Origin: SYOC01 sp050185455
GTDB lineage: Bacteria > Desulfobacterota > Binatia > Bin18
Direction of reading: 5' to 3'
DNA length: 15,851 bases
Assembly (NCBI GenBank): GCA_050185455.1
Contig: JBFWZL010000081.1
Location: 1-15,851 of the forward strand
The position numbers and the translations under genes are program-made. Below are positions 6,771 to 14,502 of this stretch, one piece after another. Position 1 is the stretch's first letter. Every line of letters begins with the position of its first letter. The notes beneath the pieces were generated by a model. That model ran no database searches. It saw nothing but the letters and a program-made list of their open reading frames with translations, and was not told the origin of the DNA.

Positions 6771-8753
6771 GTGTCTCAGCAACTGTCCCCTACGCTCTTG
6801 CCCGACCGACGTCAAATGCGGGTAATCGAAACGGCGTGGGAAGCGTTCATGTCTGGAATGACTACTGACCTTGATAAAGTCAGACCGGTCATTCGTGAAT
6901 CCTGGCAACGCGCCCAACGCTTTGGCGTTAATCCTTACCTCCGAGAGATTCCTCTCGTCCTTTCTGCTGAGGAGCTGGAGGGTCTTCAAGAAAGAGCCGA
7001 TCTTGTTTACGTGGCGGATTCGGTTTTTGAACTGCTAGTGAAGGCATGGAAGAATGAGCCTTTCCTGATTGGCCTTAATGATCGTCAAGGGCGGATTTTA
7101 CGGATAAGCGGCCATCCGTGGATACTACAGCGCGCTCAGGAAATTAAGGCAGTTCCTGGTGGAGGAATGTCGGAAGAACTGGTTGGGACGGCGGTGGTTA
7201 ATGTTGTCCTTTCCCAGGATTGTCCTGACTATGTTTTATGGAGTGAAAATTACGTTCAATCCTTTCATCCTTGGGCCTCAGTTGGTGCCCCCATTCGCCA
7301 TCCGCTATCTGGAGAAACGATTGGCGTCCTGGCAATTTCCGGATACGAGCGGGTCTGTGAACACGCAGATACGGTTATTCATCTCGTTGAGCGGATTGAG
7401 ACATTTCTCCATCACGAAGAACTGCTCCGCAGAGTTGCGCTTCTCGATGAGTATCATCGATTCATGTTGCAGCACCCACACGATGCCATTTTAGCGGTTG
7501 ACGCCCGCGGGAGAGTGTGTGGAGCGTCTTCGTCCGCAACAGACTTGTTCAAGTCTCCGATTCATGTTTTGGGACAATCTTTGTTACGCGTGCCGGACTT
7601 TCATGTGGAAGGGTTTCGTCCGGTTGTTGATCAGGAAGAGGTGCGACCCTATGACGTACGAGTTAAAATTCCGGAGAAGGCCTGGGACCTGAAAGCTGAC
7701 GCTATTCCCATCAACGGAGAACGGCAGCCGGTTGGAACGCTCTTAATTCTTCCTCGTCCAAGCTCTTCGCGGTCGAATGGGACTCCTGTGCGCAAAGAGC
7801 CGCGTTCAATATGGACCGCTTTAGCTGTTTTTTCGGACCTTGTGGGGAATTCTCCGTCCATAAAGCAGTGTCTGACGCTGGCGCAACGTGTGGCGATGCA
7901 AGACTTTCCTATCTTGTTGCTAGGAGAATCTGGTACGGGGAAGGACTTGTTTGCGCAAGCGATGCATAAGGCGAGCCCGCGCGGCTATGGTCCGTTTGTG
8001 CCTGTCAATTGTGGAGCAGCCAGCGATGATTTGCTCGCGGCGGAATTGTTTGGTTACGTCGAGGGAGCGTTTACCGGCGCGGTGAAAGGCGGACGAATAG
8101 GAAAAATCGAACTTGCGCATAGGGGCACGTTATTTCTTGACGAAGTCGAAGCGATGTCGCCGAGAATGCAGGTCAGCTTGCTCCGTGTCTTGGAAGAAGG
8201 GCGTTTGACGCGCATGGGAGCCGAGCAGCCAACCCCGCTCAATGTGCGAATAATTGCGGCCTCGAATGAAGATCTCAAAGACGCGGTAACGCAGAAACGT
8301 TTTCGGTTAGATCTGTATCATCGGCTTTCGGTATTTCCTCTGACCTTGCCGCCGTTACGTGAACGGCTGGATGATCTTCCTGAACTCATTACTCATTTTT
8401 TACGGCAGCTCGGTTGTAGTGAGCTGCGTCTGAGCCCGGAAGTTTTGCCGCTCTTGCGTTGCTATGCATGGCCGGGAAACGTACGGGAATTACGGAACGT
8501 GCTCTTGCGAGCGGCGCACGCGGCGACAGGCTCATGCATTACTCCAGCGGAACTTCCTGAGGAGATCGTGAAAGCGGGAGGAATGAAGGGACCGGAGATT
8601 TTGTCTAACGGGAGGCTGCGAGAATCTGAACTCATTCTCATTCGCCAAGCTCTAGCCGAGGCGAACGGCAATCTTGCCCAAGCTGCCGCGCGCCTCGGCA
8701 TCCATCGCGTGACGCTGTACCGCAAGATGAAGCGGTACGCGATCTCGTACTGA
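6771..8753 (+). CDS. Sigma-54-dependent activator, AcoR-like (GAF, AAA+, Fis HTH)
   Basis: A 660-residue enhancer-binding protein. Counted from the GTG at 6771, an N-terminal sensor region contains RPVIRESWQRA (38-48) and a GAF-like domain with GTAVVNVVL and VGAPIRHPLSGETIGVLAISG, as in AcoR-type regulators. A PAS-like segment follows (~225-330). The AAA+ domain has Walker A GESGTGKD (385-392), the sigma-54 contact loop GAFTGA (432-437), Walker B GTLFLDEV (452-459) and WPGNVREL (567-574). A Fis-type helix-turn-helix ends the protein (NLAQAAARLGIHRVTLYRKM). No receiver domain is present, so a small molecule, not a kinase, is the likely signal. I prefer GTG 6771 (GAGGTG at 6761-6766) over ATG 6759, which lacks a ribosome binding site. 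It is divergent from the CoA-transferase operon, its probable target. Confidence 0.93.
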   Translation: MSQQLSPTLLPDRRQMRVIETAWEAFMSGMTTDLDKVRPVIRESWQRAQRFGVNPYLREIPLVLSAEELEGLQERADLVYVADSVFELLVKAWKNEPFLIGLNDRQGRILRISGHPWILQRAQEIKAVPGGGMSEELVGTAVVNVVLSQDCPDYVLWSENYVQSFHPWASVGAPIRHPLSGETIGVLAISGYERVCEHADTVIHLVERIETFLHHEELLRRVALLDEYHRFMLQHPHDAILAVDARGRVCGASSSATDLFKSPIHVLGQSLLRVPDFHVEGFRPVVDQEEVRPYDVRVKIPEKAWDLKADAIPINGERQPVGTLLILPRPSSSRSNGTPVRKEPRSIWTALAVFSDLVGNSPSIKQCLTLAQRVAMQDFPILLLGESGTGKDLFAQAMHKASPRGYGPFVPVNCGAASDDLLAAELFGYVEGAFTGAVKGGRIGKIELAHRGTLFLDEVEAMSPRMQVSLLRVLEEGRLTRMGAEQPTPLNVRIIAASNEDLKDAVTQKRFRLDLYHRLSVFPLTLPPLRERLDDLPELITHFLRQLGCSELRLSPEVLPLLRCYAWPGNVRELRNVLLRAAHAATGSCITPAELPEEIVKAGGMKGPEILSNGRLRESELILIRQALAEANGNLAQAAARLGIHRVTLYRKMKRYAISY

Positions 8754-8761
8754 GGGTAAAC

Positions 8762-8788
8762 GCTGATTAACGCGGCGCGTTAATCAGC
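8762..8788 (+). terminator. Stem-loop terminator after the activator gene
   Basis: GCTGATTAACGC (8762-8773) and GCGTTAATCAGC (8777-8788) form a perfect 12-bp stem with a 3-base loop, 8 bases after the TGA. Only TTATT follows, so termination may be partly Rho-assisted, but the position is as expected for the 3' end of this gene. Confidence 0.7.
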
Positions 8789-8861
8789 TTATTCCCCATG
8801 ATCTGCTAAGAATTTTAGCAATCGCTCTCCTTTTTCACTCCAAGTCTCACGACTCAGGGCG

Positions 8862-8905
8862 CTACAGAGAAGAAAAGAGGGTCACTAAGAAACCCTCTTC
8901 TGTAG
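8862..8905 (+). promoter_or_regulatory. Leader hairpin just before the ribosome binding site of the beta-prism gene
   Basis: CTACAGA (8862-8868) pairs with TCTGTAG (8899-8905), and AGAGGGT (8876-8882) with ACCCTCT (8892-8898). This gives a 14-bp stem with a 7-base bulge and a 9-base loop. AGAAGA in and beside the bulge (8868-8873) could pair instead with TCTTCT (8896-8901). The GGAG ribosome binding site starts 6 bases after the stem, so the structure could affect translation or mRNA stability. Confidence 0.5.
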
Positions 8906-8921
8906 AGAAAGGAGAGGAAAA

Positions 8922-9929
8922 ATGAAAATCCAAAAACTGAGTGCTTCCGGAAAACGGTGGTTTGTGAGCTTAGCCTTCCTGGGAGTCCTTTTCCCTTTAA
9001 CTGCGGACGCCAAGCTTTCCTACAGCAGTTATGCAGGAGGGAACGGCGGAACCAAAGCGTTCTCGCTGTTTTGCAAAGAAGGACGAGCGCTTATCGGTAT
9101 CAAGGGCCGTTCCGGCTGGTATGTCGATAGGCTTGAGGGCGTTTGCACTCGGTTTGATGAGATTCTTGCTTCCAGTAGCGTACAGACGACAGGCGCCACT
9201 GGTGGAACTGGCGGAACTTCTTCCTACGAGTTTCGCTGTCCTAGCGGCCATGTCGTGACCGGCCTTTTGGGAAAGTCAGCAGGGTGGATAGATAAGGTCG
9301 GCATCAAATGTGGCAGACTTACATCCGAAGGACTTATTGAATCAGGCTCTGTGACCAATGATTTTTTCGCCGCTGGTGGTACTGGCGGTTCTTCCTTCAA
9401 CATCACTTGCCCCAGTAACAAACCCGCTCTCGGTCTCCAGGGAAAGAGTGGATGGTATGTTGATAAGGTTCGTCTCGCATGTGACAAACCCGCCCTGACT
9501 CCGATTACCGCGCAATCTGGACGCGATCTTCGAGTCGTTGTGAAAGATCTGCCGTTTCGCGTTCCAGAAGATACCTCGGTGCAGTATCATGTCGAACTCT
9601 GGAATGTTGGGGCAAGTACGGTGGCGTCCGGCGCAACCGTTGACCTGAAATCAGACTATCCGATGCTTCCGCTCATTACCGTGCCGTTTCTCGGCATCGG
9701 AGCATGCGATGTTCATAGTTATTTTGGATCAAATGTGTTTACCCGTTGCACGGCGAATCGGTCGATTACCTCGAAGAGTTTGGGCATGCGAGTGACGGTG
9801 AATTTCACTGCCGCCCAATCGGGCAGTTCAACCTACGAATTTTCCGGAATTGCCGACCCGACCGGACAAGTCTCGGAAAACAATGAGACCAATAACATCG
9901 GGAAGGCGACGATGCGGGTTGTCGACTAG
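8922..9929 (+). CDS. Secreted protein with three beta-prism-like repeats and a CARDB-like domain
   Basis: This 335-residue protein has a Sec signal peptide (1-30, cleavage after ADA). Three repeats follow at about 33-77, 86-132 and 143-188. Each is built on GG-x-GG-x-x-x-F-x-x-x-C, then G-x-x-G-K-S-G-W-Y-V-D-K-V-x-x-x-C, for example LQGKSGWYVDKVRLAC in the third. The glycine-rich turn and G-W-x-x-D-K/R-(V/L) core recall jacalin-like lectin and VMO-I beta-prism folds; the paired cysteines suggest one disulfide per repeat. Residues ~203-335 resemble a CARDB adhesion module (YHVELWNVGASTVASGATVD ... ENNETNNIGKATMRV). Carbohydrate or surface binding is likely but inferred. GGAG lies 7 bases before the ATG, and a strong terminator follows. 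It may act with the pectate lyase-like protein encoded downstream. Confidence 0.8.
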   Translation: MKIQKLSASGKRWFVSLAFLGVLFPLTADAKLSYSSYAGGNGGTKAFSLFCKEGRALIGIKGRSGWYVDRLEGVCTRFDEILASSSVQTTGATGGTGGTSSYEFRCPSGHVVTGLLGKSAGWIDKVGIKCGRLTSEGLIESGSVTNDFFAAGGTGGSSFNITCPSNKPALGLQGKSGWYVDKVRLACDKPALTPITAQSGRDLRVVVKDLPFRVPEDTSVQYHVELWNVGASTVASGATVDLKSDYPMLPLITVPFLGIGACDVHSYFGSNVFTRCTANRSITSKSLGMRVTVNFTAAQSGSSTYEFSGIADPTGQVSENNETNNIGKATMRVVD

Positions 9930-9952
9930 GTTCTCAGAGAATGCCCGTGCAA

Positions 9953-9988
9953 AAACGGGGGATGGCTCTCATCGGCCATTCCCCGTTT
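9953..9988 (+). terminator. Intrinsic terminator after the beta-prism gene
   Basis: AAACGGGGGATGGC (9953-9966) and GCCATTCCCCGTTT (9975-9988) form a 14-bp stem with one G-U pair and an 8-base loop, 23 bases after the stop. GTATTTCT follows. It separates this gene from the pectate lyase-like gene. Confidence 0.8.
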
Positions 9989-10297
9989 GTATTTCTGGCG
10001 GTACGAATTTTCGTGAGCGCTGGCTCTTCTCGACAACTCTTTTCTTTCCTTTCTTGAGACGATGCTGTTCATCCGGACGCTTAGTAGCGGTGAATGATCA
10101 AGCGTCCCCCTGTTTCATGTCGGAGACTGCTCTTTCCGTTTCCTTAAAGAATGAAGCGTGCGGTCCGATAGAGTTGCACGTAGGCCTGTAATGGATTGCT
10201 CCCGTATTTTGGCGGAAGACAAGCAACGCCAAGGACCTCTTGTCTGGTCGAAACGGTGCAATTTTCACACTCCGTTACTTTTTAAGGAAAGCGAATC
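9989..10297. other. Intergenic region before the pectate lyase-like gene
   Basis: No gene is visible on either strand. It should contain the promoter of the pectate lyase-like gene, but I cannot point to one. One small stem-loop is visible: AGACAAG (10217-10223) with CTTGTCT (10239-10245), loop 15 bases. AAGGAA (10284-10289) is the ribosome binding site for the ATG at 10298. Confidence 0.5.
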
Positions 10298-11401
10298 ATG
10301 CAGTTTCATTTTATAGCTCGTTTGTTAGTCGCCGTTGCTGTTTTCTTCGTGGCCTTTGGGGGCGACGTAGGTCGCCCCATACTCCATTCCGCATACGCCA
10401 TACCGCCAGAGCTGCAATATGAGGGGTTTGGCGCCGCAACACGTGGCGGGGAAGGGCAACCGGTATATCGCGTGACGAATCTCAAGGATTCTGGCCCGGG
10501 AAGCCTTCGTGACGCCCTTGCCCGAGGAAACCGGATGATTGTTTTTGCTGTACAAGGCGAGATTGCCCTCCGGAGTGAAATCCGTGTGAAAGGGGCGTTC
10601 ATCACCATTGACGGTTTTACCGCGATGTCTCCCGGAATCACGATAAAAAATTACGGTCTGTACTTCTTAACGGCGCATGACGTAATCGTGCGGGGGCTCC
10701 GTATTCGCAACGCCAAAAAGGATGGAATTTGGATTACTGATGGGGCTTATAATATCGTGATCGATCATGTCTCTATCTCTGGTTCGGGTGATGGGAATAT
10801 CGATATTACACGCGTTGGCACGCGGGACATAACCATCTCTTGGTGCATCCTGGCTGAACCTGCGGGAGAGCAGAAAAACATGCTCCTGGCGTTTCGCTCT
10901 TCGCGAATTACCTTGCACCATAATCTTTTCACGGCGTCGTCGCAGCGGAATCCTCAGCAAACATACGATGATGAATATGGCACAAAAGCTCCAGACACCA
11001 CTCTCGATATGAGAAATAATCTCATTTGGAATTGGGGGAAGAACTATGGGACCCGGGTTCGCTATGGAGCAAAAGCCAACGTGGTAGGTAATTATTATGC
11101 TGCGAACGGCGGCGACCGAAACGATGCTCTCGTCATTTGTAAGAAGGGAGGTCCGACTTCCAGCGCATGTGATGGCGGCGTTCCAGAAAGCTTTGCTCAG
11201 GTGTACACGCAGGGGAATTACAGTGCGGATAAGGTAAATTTAAACAGTAGAGGGACCGAGGCAAAAGCTTTTCCTGCACCCGCTCTCTCTCTTTCAGATG
11301 CACAGTCCGCAGCTTGTGACGTGTTCGCCGAGGCTGGAGTGCGGCCGCTTGATAATACCGATACGCATTATCTCTCACGCATCGTTCTCTCATGTCCATG
11401 A
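10298..11401 (+). CDS. Secreted pectate lyase-like protein (polysaccharide lyase family 1)
   Basis: This 367-residue protein has a Sec signal peptide (1-34, cleavage after AYA). A right-handed parallel beta-helix of the pectate lyase superfamily follows. The family opening GFGAATRGGEGQPVYRVTNL (43-62) is followed by DSGPGSLRDALARG and IVFAVQGEI. The signature continues with IDHVSISGSGDGNIDI (155-170) and ITLHHNLFTASSQRNPQ (204-220), whose Arg217 aligns with the catalytic arginine of family 1 lyases. Such enzymes cleave polygalacturonate by calcium-dependent beta-elimination; exact substrate and calcium ligands cannot be settled by eye. Length is typical. The start is supported by AAGGAA 8 bases upstream. 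Plant or algal polysaccharide use fits the lectin-like protein encoded upstream. Confidence 0.88.
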   Translation: MQFHFIARLLVAVAVFFVAFGGDVGRPILHSAYAIPPELQYEGFGAATRGGEGQPVYRVTNLKDSGPGSLRDALARGNRMIVFAVQGEIALRSEIRVKGAFITIDGFTAMSPGITIKNYGLYFLTAHDVIVRGLRIRNAKKDGIWITDGAYNIVIDHVSISGSGDGNIDITRVGTRDITISWCILAEPAGEQKNMLLAFRSSRITLHHNLFTASSQRNPQQTYDDEYGTKAPDTTLDMRNNLIWNWGKNYGTRVRYGAKANVVGNYYAANGGDRNDALVICKKGGPTSSACDGGVPESFAQVYTQGNYSADKVNLNSRGTEAKAFPAPALSLSDAQSAACDVFAEAGVRPLDNTDTHYLSRIVLSCP

Positions 11402-11466
11402 TGAGGAGACTTCCATCAGGGGTGCTGCTACGGTTATTGTCCGCAGCAGCGTAAGCAGGTCGTTTA

Positions 11467-12597
11467 TTAGTCCGCAAACCGAGGGATGACCTTGTTCGCG
11501 AACAGGTCGAGAGAGGTCATGATCTGGTCACGATTATGGATGCCCTGAGGAATCAACAGGAAGCATTCTTTGAAATTCAGTGTCTTGTGGGCCTCATCGA
11601 GCCTACGGCAAATCGAGTCAGGATCGCCGACTAGCAGTTCCGGATAGCCTTGGCCGAACGGCAGAAACCATTCATCCCACATCCACATCATGTCTTTTTG
11701 CCATTCTTGCGCTTGTGCTTTCGTCGGGGCGCAGATCATCGCTCCCCCCCAGGCAGCCTCATTGCCGTGCTCGATCTTGTGCCCATACTTTGCCGCTTCG
11801 TCTCGGTAGCCGTGCCACACCCGCTTACAGAACTCTAGATCTGACGCAAGTACGATCGGCTTGCCGCCGTATTGCGCCCAGAACAGCGCCGTGCGCAGGC
11901 TGTGAGTAAAGCCGCCATACAGCGGGGGATGAGGTTGTTGCAGCGGCTTAGGGGCGATACCAATTTCACGCACGCGCATGTGCTCGTCCACCCCGCGACC
12001 ATATTTGGTGTAGGCTAGATGTTTGTGTGGATTAACAAAGTCCGCTGGTGGGATCGTCCAGTGTTTCCCTTGGTAGCTGAACGTGTCTTCTTTCCACGCC
12101 TTCAGCACGATCTCCACAAATTCCTTGAAGTACTCACGGTTAAGTTCGTCATCCGGGCTGTTACGATTCCAGTCGCCGACGGCGTTGAGTTCTTCGCGAA
12201 TGCGAAAATTGTGGACCCAGCGAGCTTGATAGCCACGAACCAAACCGACGCCTAACCGACCCCTGAGCATGTGATCGAGCGTGGCGGTGTACTCGGCGAC
12301 ACGAACTGGATTGTGAGTCGGCGCCACCCACCCAACCATGTTGACGCGCAGTTTTTTGCTGTGTTGTCCGATCCACATAGCCAGTAAGCCCGGTTCGTTG
12401 CTGGCTTCGAACCCTTCGATTTGCAAGTGGTGTTCCGGATGGCCGAAGCCGGTAAATCCTGATTGGTCGGCGAACTGTACGTATTCGGCGATTTCATCGA
12501 GCGTGCGTTGATACAGCGCGGGATTTAGCCCGGCCATGCCCGCCTCAATCTCATGGCGGCGTCCGAGCGTGGCGTAGATAAATAGATGAAATTGCAT
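11467..12597 (-). CDS. LLM-class flavin-dependent oxidoreductase (luciferase-like)
   Basis: This 376-residue luciferase-like monooxygenase starts directly with the first barrel strand (MQFHLFIYAT), so it is cytoplasmic, unlike the other LLM protein in this window. Family marks are GFGHPEHH (50-57), the luciferase alpha-subunit-like His cluster; the segment from APTHNPVRVAEYTATLDHML to GRLGVGLVRGY; and PHPPLYGGF. The HPEHH variant is more typical of FMN-dependent monooxygenases of the bacterial luciferase branch than of strict F420 enzymes, but the cofactor cannot be settled from sequence. The substrate is unknown. AAGGAG lies 8 bases before the ATG. It is transcribed alone, facing the pectate lyase-like gene (65-base gap) and divergent from fliK. 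Confidence 0.88.
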   Translation of the reverse strand: MQFHLFIYATLGRRHEIEAGMAGLNPALYQRTLDEIAEYVQFADQSGFTGFGHPEHHLQIEGFEASNEPGLLAMWIGQHSKKLRVNMVGWVAPTHNPVRVAEYTATLDHMLRGRLGVGLVRGYQARWVHNFRIREELNAVGDWNRNSPDDELNREYFKEFVEIVLKAWKEDTFSYQGKHWTIPPADFVNPHKHLAYTKYGRGVDEHMRVREIGIAPKPLQQPHPPLYGGFTHSLRTALFWAQYGGKPIVLASDLEFCKRVWHGYRDEAAKYGHKIEHGNEAAWGGAMICAPTKAQAQEWQKDMMWMWDEWFLPFGQGYPELLVGDPDSICRRLDEAHKTLNFKECFLLIPQGIHNRDQIMTSLDLFANKVIPRFAD

Positions 12598-12754
12598 GAT
12601 TTCTGCTCCTTATACTTGTTGAGACGGCGAAGTAAACGCCATCCTTTCCTGACGAAGGTATACGGAAATTCTCTAAGTGGGTCAAATATGACGCCTACCC
12701 AGTGTTCGCGCCGTGCGTTCCAGTTCCAATAGGAAATTGGAGTACAATGAAGCC

Positions 12755-14182
12755 ATGCAGATTTCAGGGATACGCCTAGATACTTTGGGCTCCCGCAGCG
12801 GATCTAGTGGGGTGATTGTTGAGGCGTTGCCCGTCGGTGGCAACGCGCCAGAGCTGCTTCCCGCACAGCGTTTGACCGCAACGGTACTCGAACGTAACGG
12901 ACAGCAGGCAGTGATTGACCTTAAAGGGACTCAACTTACCCTAACCGCCCAGCCAGGTTGGAAACCTGGTATGGAGTTATCTGTTCAAGTTGCTCAAGTT
13001 GTTCCCAAATTATTGCTGGAAGTTACCCCACAGCTGGCAAAAACCCTTTCCCAGTTGCCTCCTCTGGCTATTGGCCAAGAGGTTGAGGCTGAAGTCGTAG
13101 AGGAATTGTCCAATGGGTCTGTATTGGTGAGTATCGAGGGGACGTTGCTGGAAGCTGAAACGCCAGCAACACTGCTGCCCGGAAGGCTTTTTGCCGCGCG
13201 CGTTGAACAGTTACGACCGCAAATCGTTCTCCACCTTCTCCCTGGAACAGAAGAAAAAGGAGAAATTGATCCCGCGCCGGACATGCAAGCTGAAGCCATA
13301 CGTCTCCTACGGACAAATATTACGGACCGGACAGCATCCGCCGAGTCATTAACTACGTTAACGCAGGAACTTGCGTCATTTGTGGAACATCCTCCTCAAG
13401 ACGCCGTACCTCCCAGTATTATGAAACTCCACTCACTGATGAAGACCTTACTGCCGGAACACGCGCCGCCGACCGCGGAGCATCTTGCCGCGTTCGTGCG
13501 AGATGGAGGCTTGCATTACGAAGCGAAACTGTTGCGTTTAGCGGAAAGTACGCCGCAAGCGCTTGCGCAAGTTGCTGAAGAAGACCTCAAAGGGTTACTC
13601 CTCCAAGCTTTGAAAGATCTGGCGACAGCTCAAGGCAAGCCTGACTTAACGGAACCAAGCCAGGATTCTTTCCCCTCTCAGGATATTGCTGCGTCTCTGG
13701 CTCATCATCTCGATCACATTGAAAGCCAGCAAGCGGTGAACTTGCTCGCACAGGCTAAAGGTGAGCCGTACCAACTCCAGATTCCATTATTTACCGGGCA
13801 GGGGATGACAACCGCCTTTCTTTCCATTGAATCCGAGGGGCAAGGAAACGGGGAAACGGAGACTCAGAGACACGGGGAGAAAGGGAAGGGGTACAATATT
13901 CTGTTCATGCTGGATTTAGAGGGCTTTGGAAAAACGCGCATCGACGCCCGGATTGGGGAAAAATCGTTGTGGGTCGCTTTTTACGTTGACCAGAATAGTT
14001 CGATCGCTTTATTGCAGCGTGAATTCCCTGCTTTTCGCGAAACCATCCAGGCTTTTGGTTATAATGAAGTGCTGCTTGTCGCGAAGCCTCTTGGGCAAAT
14101 TCCACCGGAGAAGCGTGAAAAGTTTGATTCACTGACTGTCGGAGTGCCGCTCTCTGTGCACTTACTTGATGTAAAGGCATGA
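12755..14182 (+). CDS. fliK: Flagellar hook-length control protein FliK-like
   Basis: This 475-residue protein has a C-terminal Flg_hook domain (~337-436): YQLQIPLFTGQG ... ILFMLDLEGFGKTRIDARIG ... LWVAFYV ... LLQREFPAFRETIQAFGYN. FliK measures hook length and switches type III export specificity through FlhB. The N-terminal half has two similar beta-rich units (~37-91 and ~106-162; LTATVLERNGQQAVIDLKGT and VEAEVVEELSNGSVLVSIEG), followed by a helical region. A purine-rich simple repeat has inserted GQGNGETETQRHGEKGKG (362-379) in a loop of the C-terminal domain. I prefer the ATG at 12755 over GTG 12713, which has no ribosome binding site; GGAG lies 12 bases upstream, which is long. The flhB-like gene follows after one base, so the two are translationally coupled. 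Confidence 0.85.
   Translation: MQISGIRLDTLGSRSGSSGVIVEALPVGGNAPELLPAQRLTATVLERNGQQAVIDLKGTQLTLTAQPGWKPGMELSVQVAQVVPKLLLEVTPQLAKTLSQLPPLAIGQEVEAEVVEELSNGSVLVSIEGTLLEAETPATLLPGRLFAARVEQLRPQIVLHLLPGTEEKGEIDPAPDMQAEAIRLLRTNITDRTASAESLTTLTQELASFVEHPPQDAVPPSIMKLHSLMKTLLPEHAPPTAEHLAAFVRDGGLHYEAKLLRLAESTPQALAQVAEEDLKGLLLQALKDLATAQGKPDLTEPSQDSFPSQDIAASLAHHLDHIESQQAVNLLAQAKGEPYQLQIPLFTGQGMTTAFLSIESEGQGNGETETQRHGEKGKGYNILFMLDLEGFGKTRIDARIGEKSLWVAFYVDQNSSIALLQREFPAFRETIQAFGYNEVLLVAKPLGQIPPEKREKFDSLTVGVPLSVHLLDVKA
13836..13891 (+). repeat. Purine-rich simple repeat inside fliK
   Basis: A G/A-rich run with iterated GGGGAAA, GGAGA, ACACGGGGAGA and AAGGG units. It is in frame and encodes a hydrophilic loop inside the FliK C-terminal domain. 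Confidence 0.65.
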
Positions 14183-14183
14183 C

Positions 14184-14480
14184 ATGGCGAAGACTCCGAC
14201 TTCTCCCCGTCAGGCTGTTGCGCTCCGTTACAAACCGGGGAAAGACAACGCTCCGAAAATCGCCGCCAAAGGGAAGGGATATTTAGCCGAGAAAATTCTG
14301 GAGATGGCGCGCGCGCATAAGGTCCCTATCCGCGAAGATAAGAACCTTATCCAAGTGCTTTCCCGTCTTGAACTCGAACAAGAGATTCCGCCGGAGGTCT
14401 ATCGTGCGGTAGCGGAAATTCTCTCGTTTATTTATCGATTGAGCCGCCGCTCCCCTGCGCCCGAGAAAACCGCCGACTAA
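14184..14480 (+). CDS. FlhB-like export-switch protein, C-terminal domain only
   Basis: This 98-residue protein corresponds to the cytoplasmic domain of FlhB/YscU without its membrane part: AVALRYKPGKDNAPKIAAKG (11-30), AEKILEMARAHKVPI, EDKNLIQVLS, and EIPPEVYRAVAEILSFIYRL (67-86). FlhB proteins cleave themselves within NPTH to switch export from hook to filament; here the aligned residues are SPRQ (7-10), so autocleavage is not expected. Stand-alone proteins of this kind occur next to fliK in other bacteria (the ylqH/flhX type). A role as stand-in for cleaved FlhB C-terminus, binding FliK, is inferred. The start lies one base after the fliK stop. It converges on the pyrophosphatase gene with an 11-base gap. 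Confidence 0.88.
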   Translation: MAKTPTSPRQAVALRYKPGKDNAPKIAAKGKGYLAEKILEMARAHKVPIREDKNLIQVLSRLELEQEIPPEVYRAVAEILSFIYRLSRRSPAPEKTAD

Positions 14481-14502
14481 TTTTTTCCGTATTAGGCGGC
14501 GG
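14470..14502. terminator. Hairpin containing both convergent stop codons
   Basis: CCGCCGACTAAT (14470-14481) and ATTAGGCGGCGG (14491-14502) form a 12-bp stem with one mismatch and a 9-base loop. The left arm carries the TAA of the flhB-like gene and the right arm that of the pyrophosphatase gene. Reading leftwards the stem is followed by TTTTCTC, so it is a reasonable intrinsic terminator for the pyrophosphatase gene; rightwards there is no T run. Confidence 0.65.

Noticed and set aside
10080..10297. Cyclic di-GMP-type riboswitch upstream of the pectate lyase-like gene
   Set aside because: GCAACGCCAAGGACC loosely recalls part of the GEMM motif, but the conserved core and second helix could not be found.
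10306..10641. Long antisense frame inside the pectate lyase-like gene
   Set aside because: It is the shadow of a well-supported gene, with no ribosome binding site and no family resemblance.
11423..11448. TGCTGC/GCAGCA inverted repeat between the convergent lyase and LLM genes
   Set aside because: It has only 6 bp, a 14-base loop and no T run on either side, so it is too weak to call a terminator.
12713..12754. GTG start extending FliK by 14 residues
   Set aside because: It has no ribosome binding site, and the extra residues (MRSSSNRKLEYNEA) are unlike a FliK start.
12747..12779. Ten-codon frame behind GGAG overlapping the fliK start (MKPCRFQGYA)
   Set aside because: It could be a leader peptide, but it is too short to support and may simply reflect the GGAG used for fliK.
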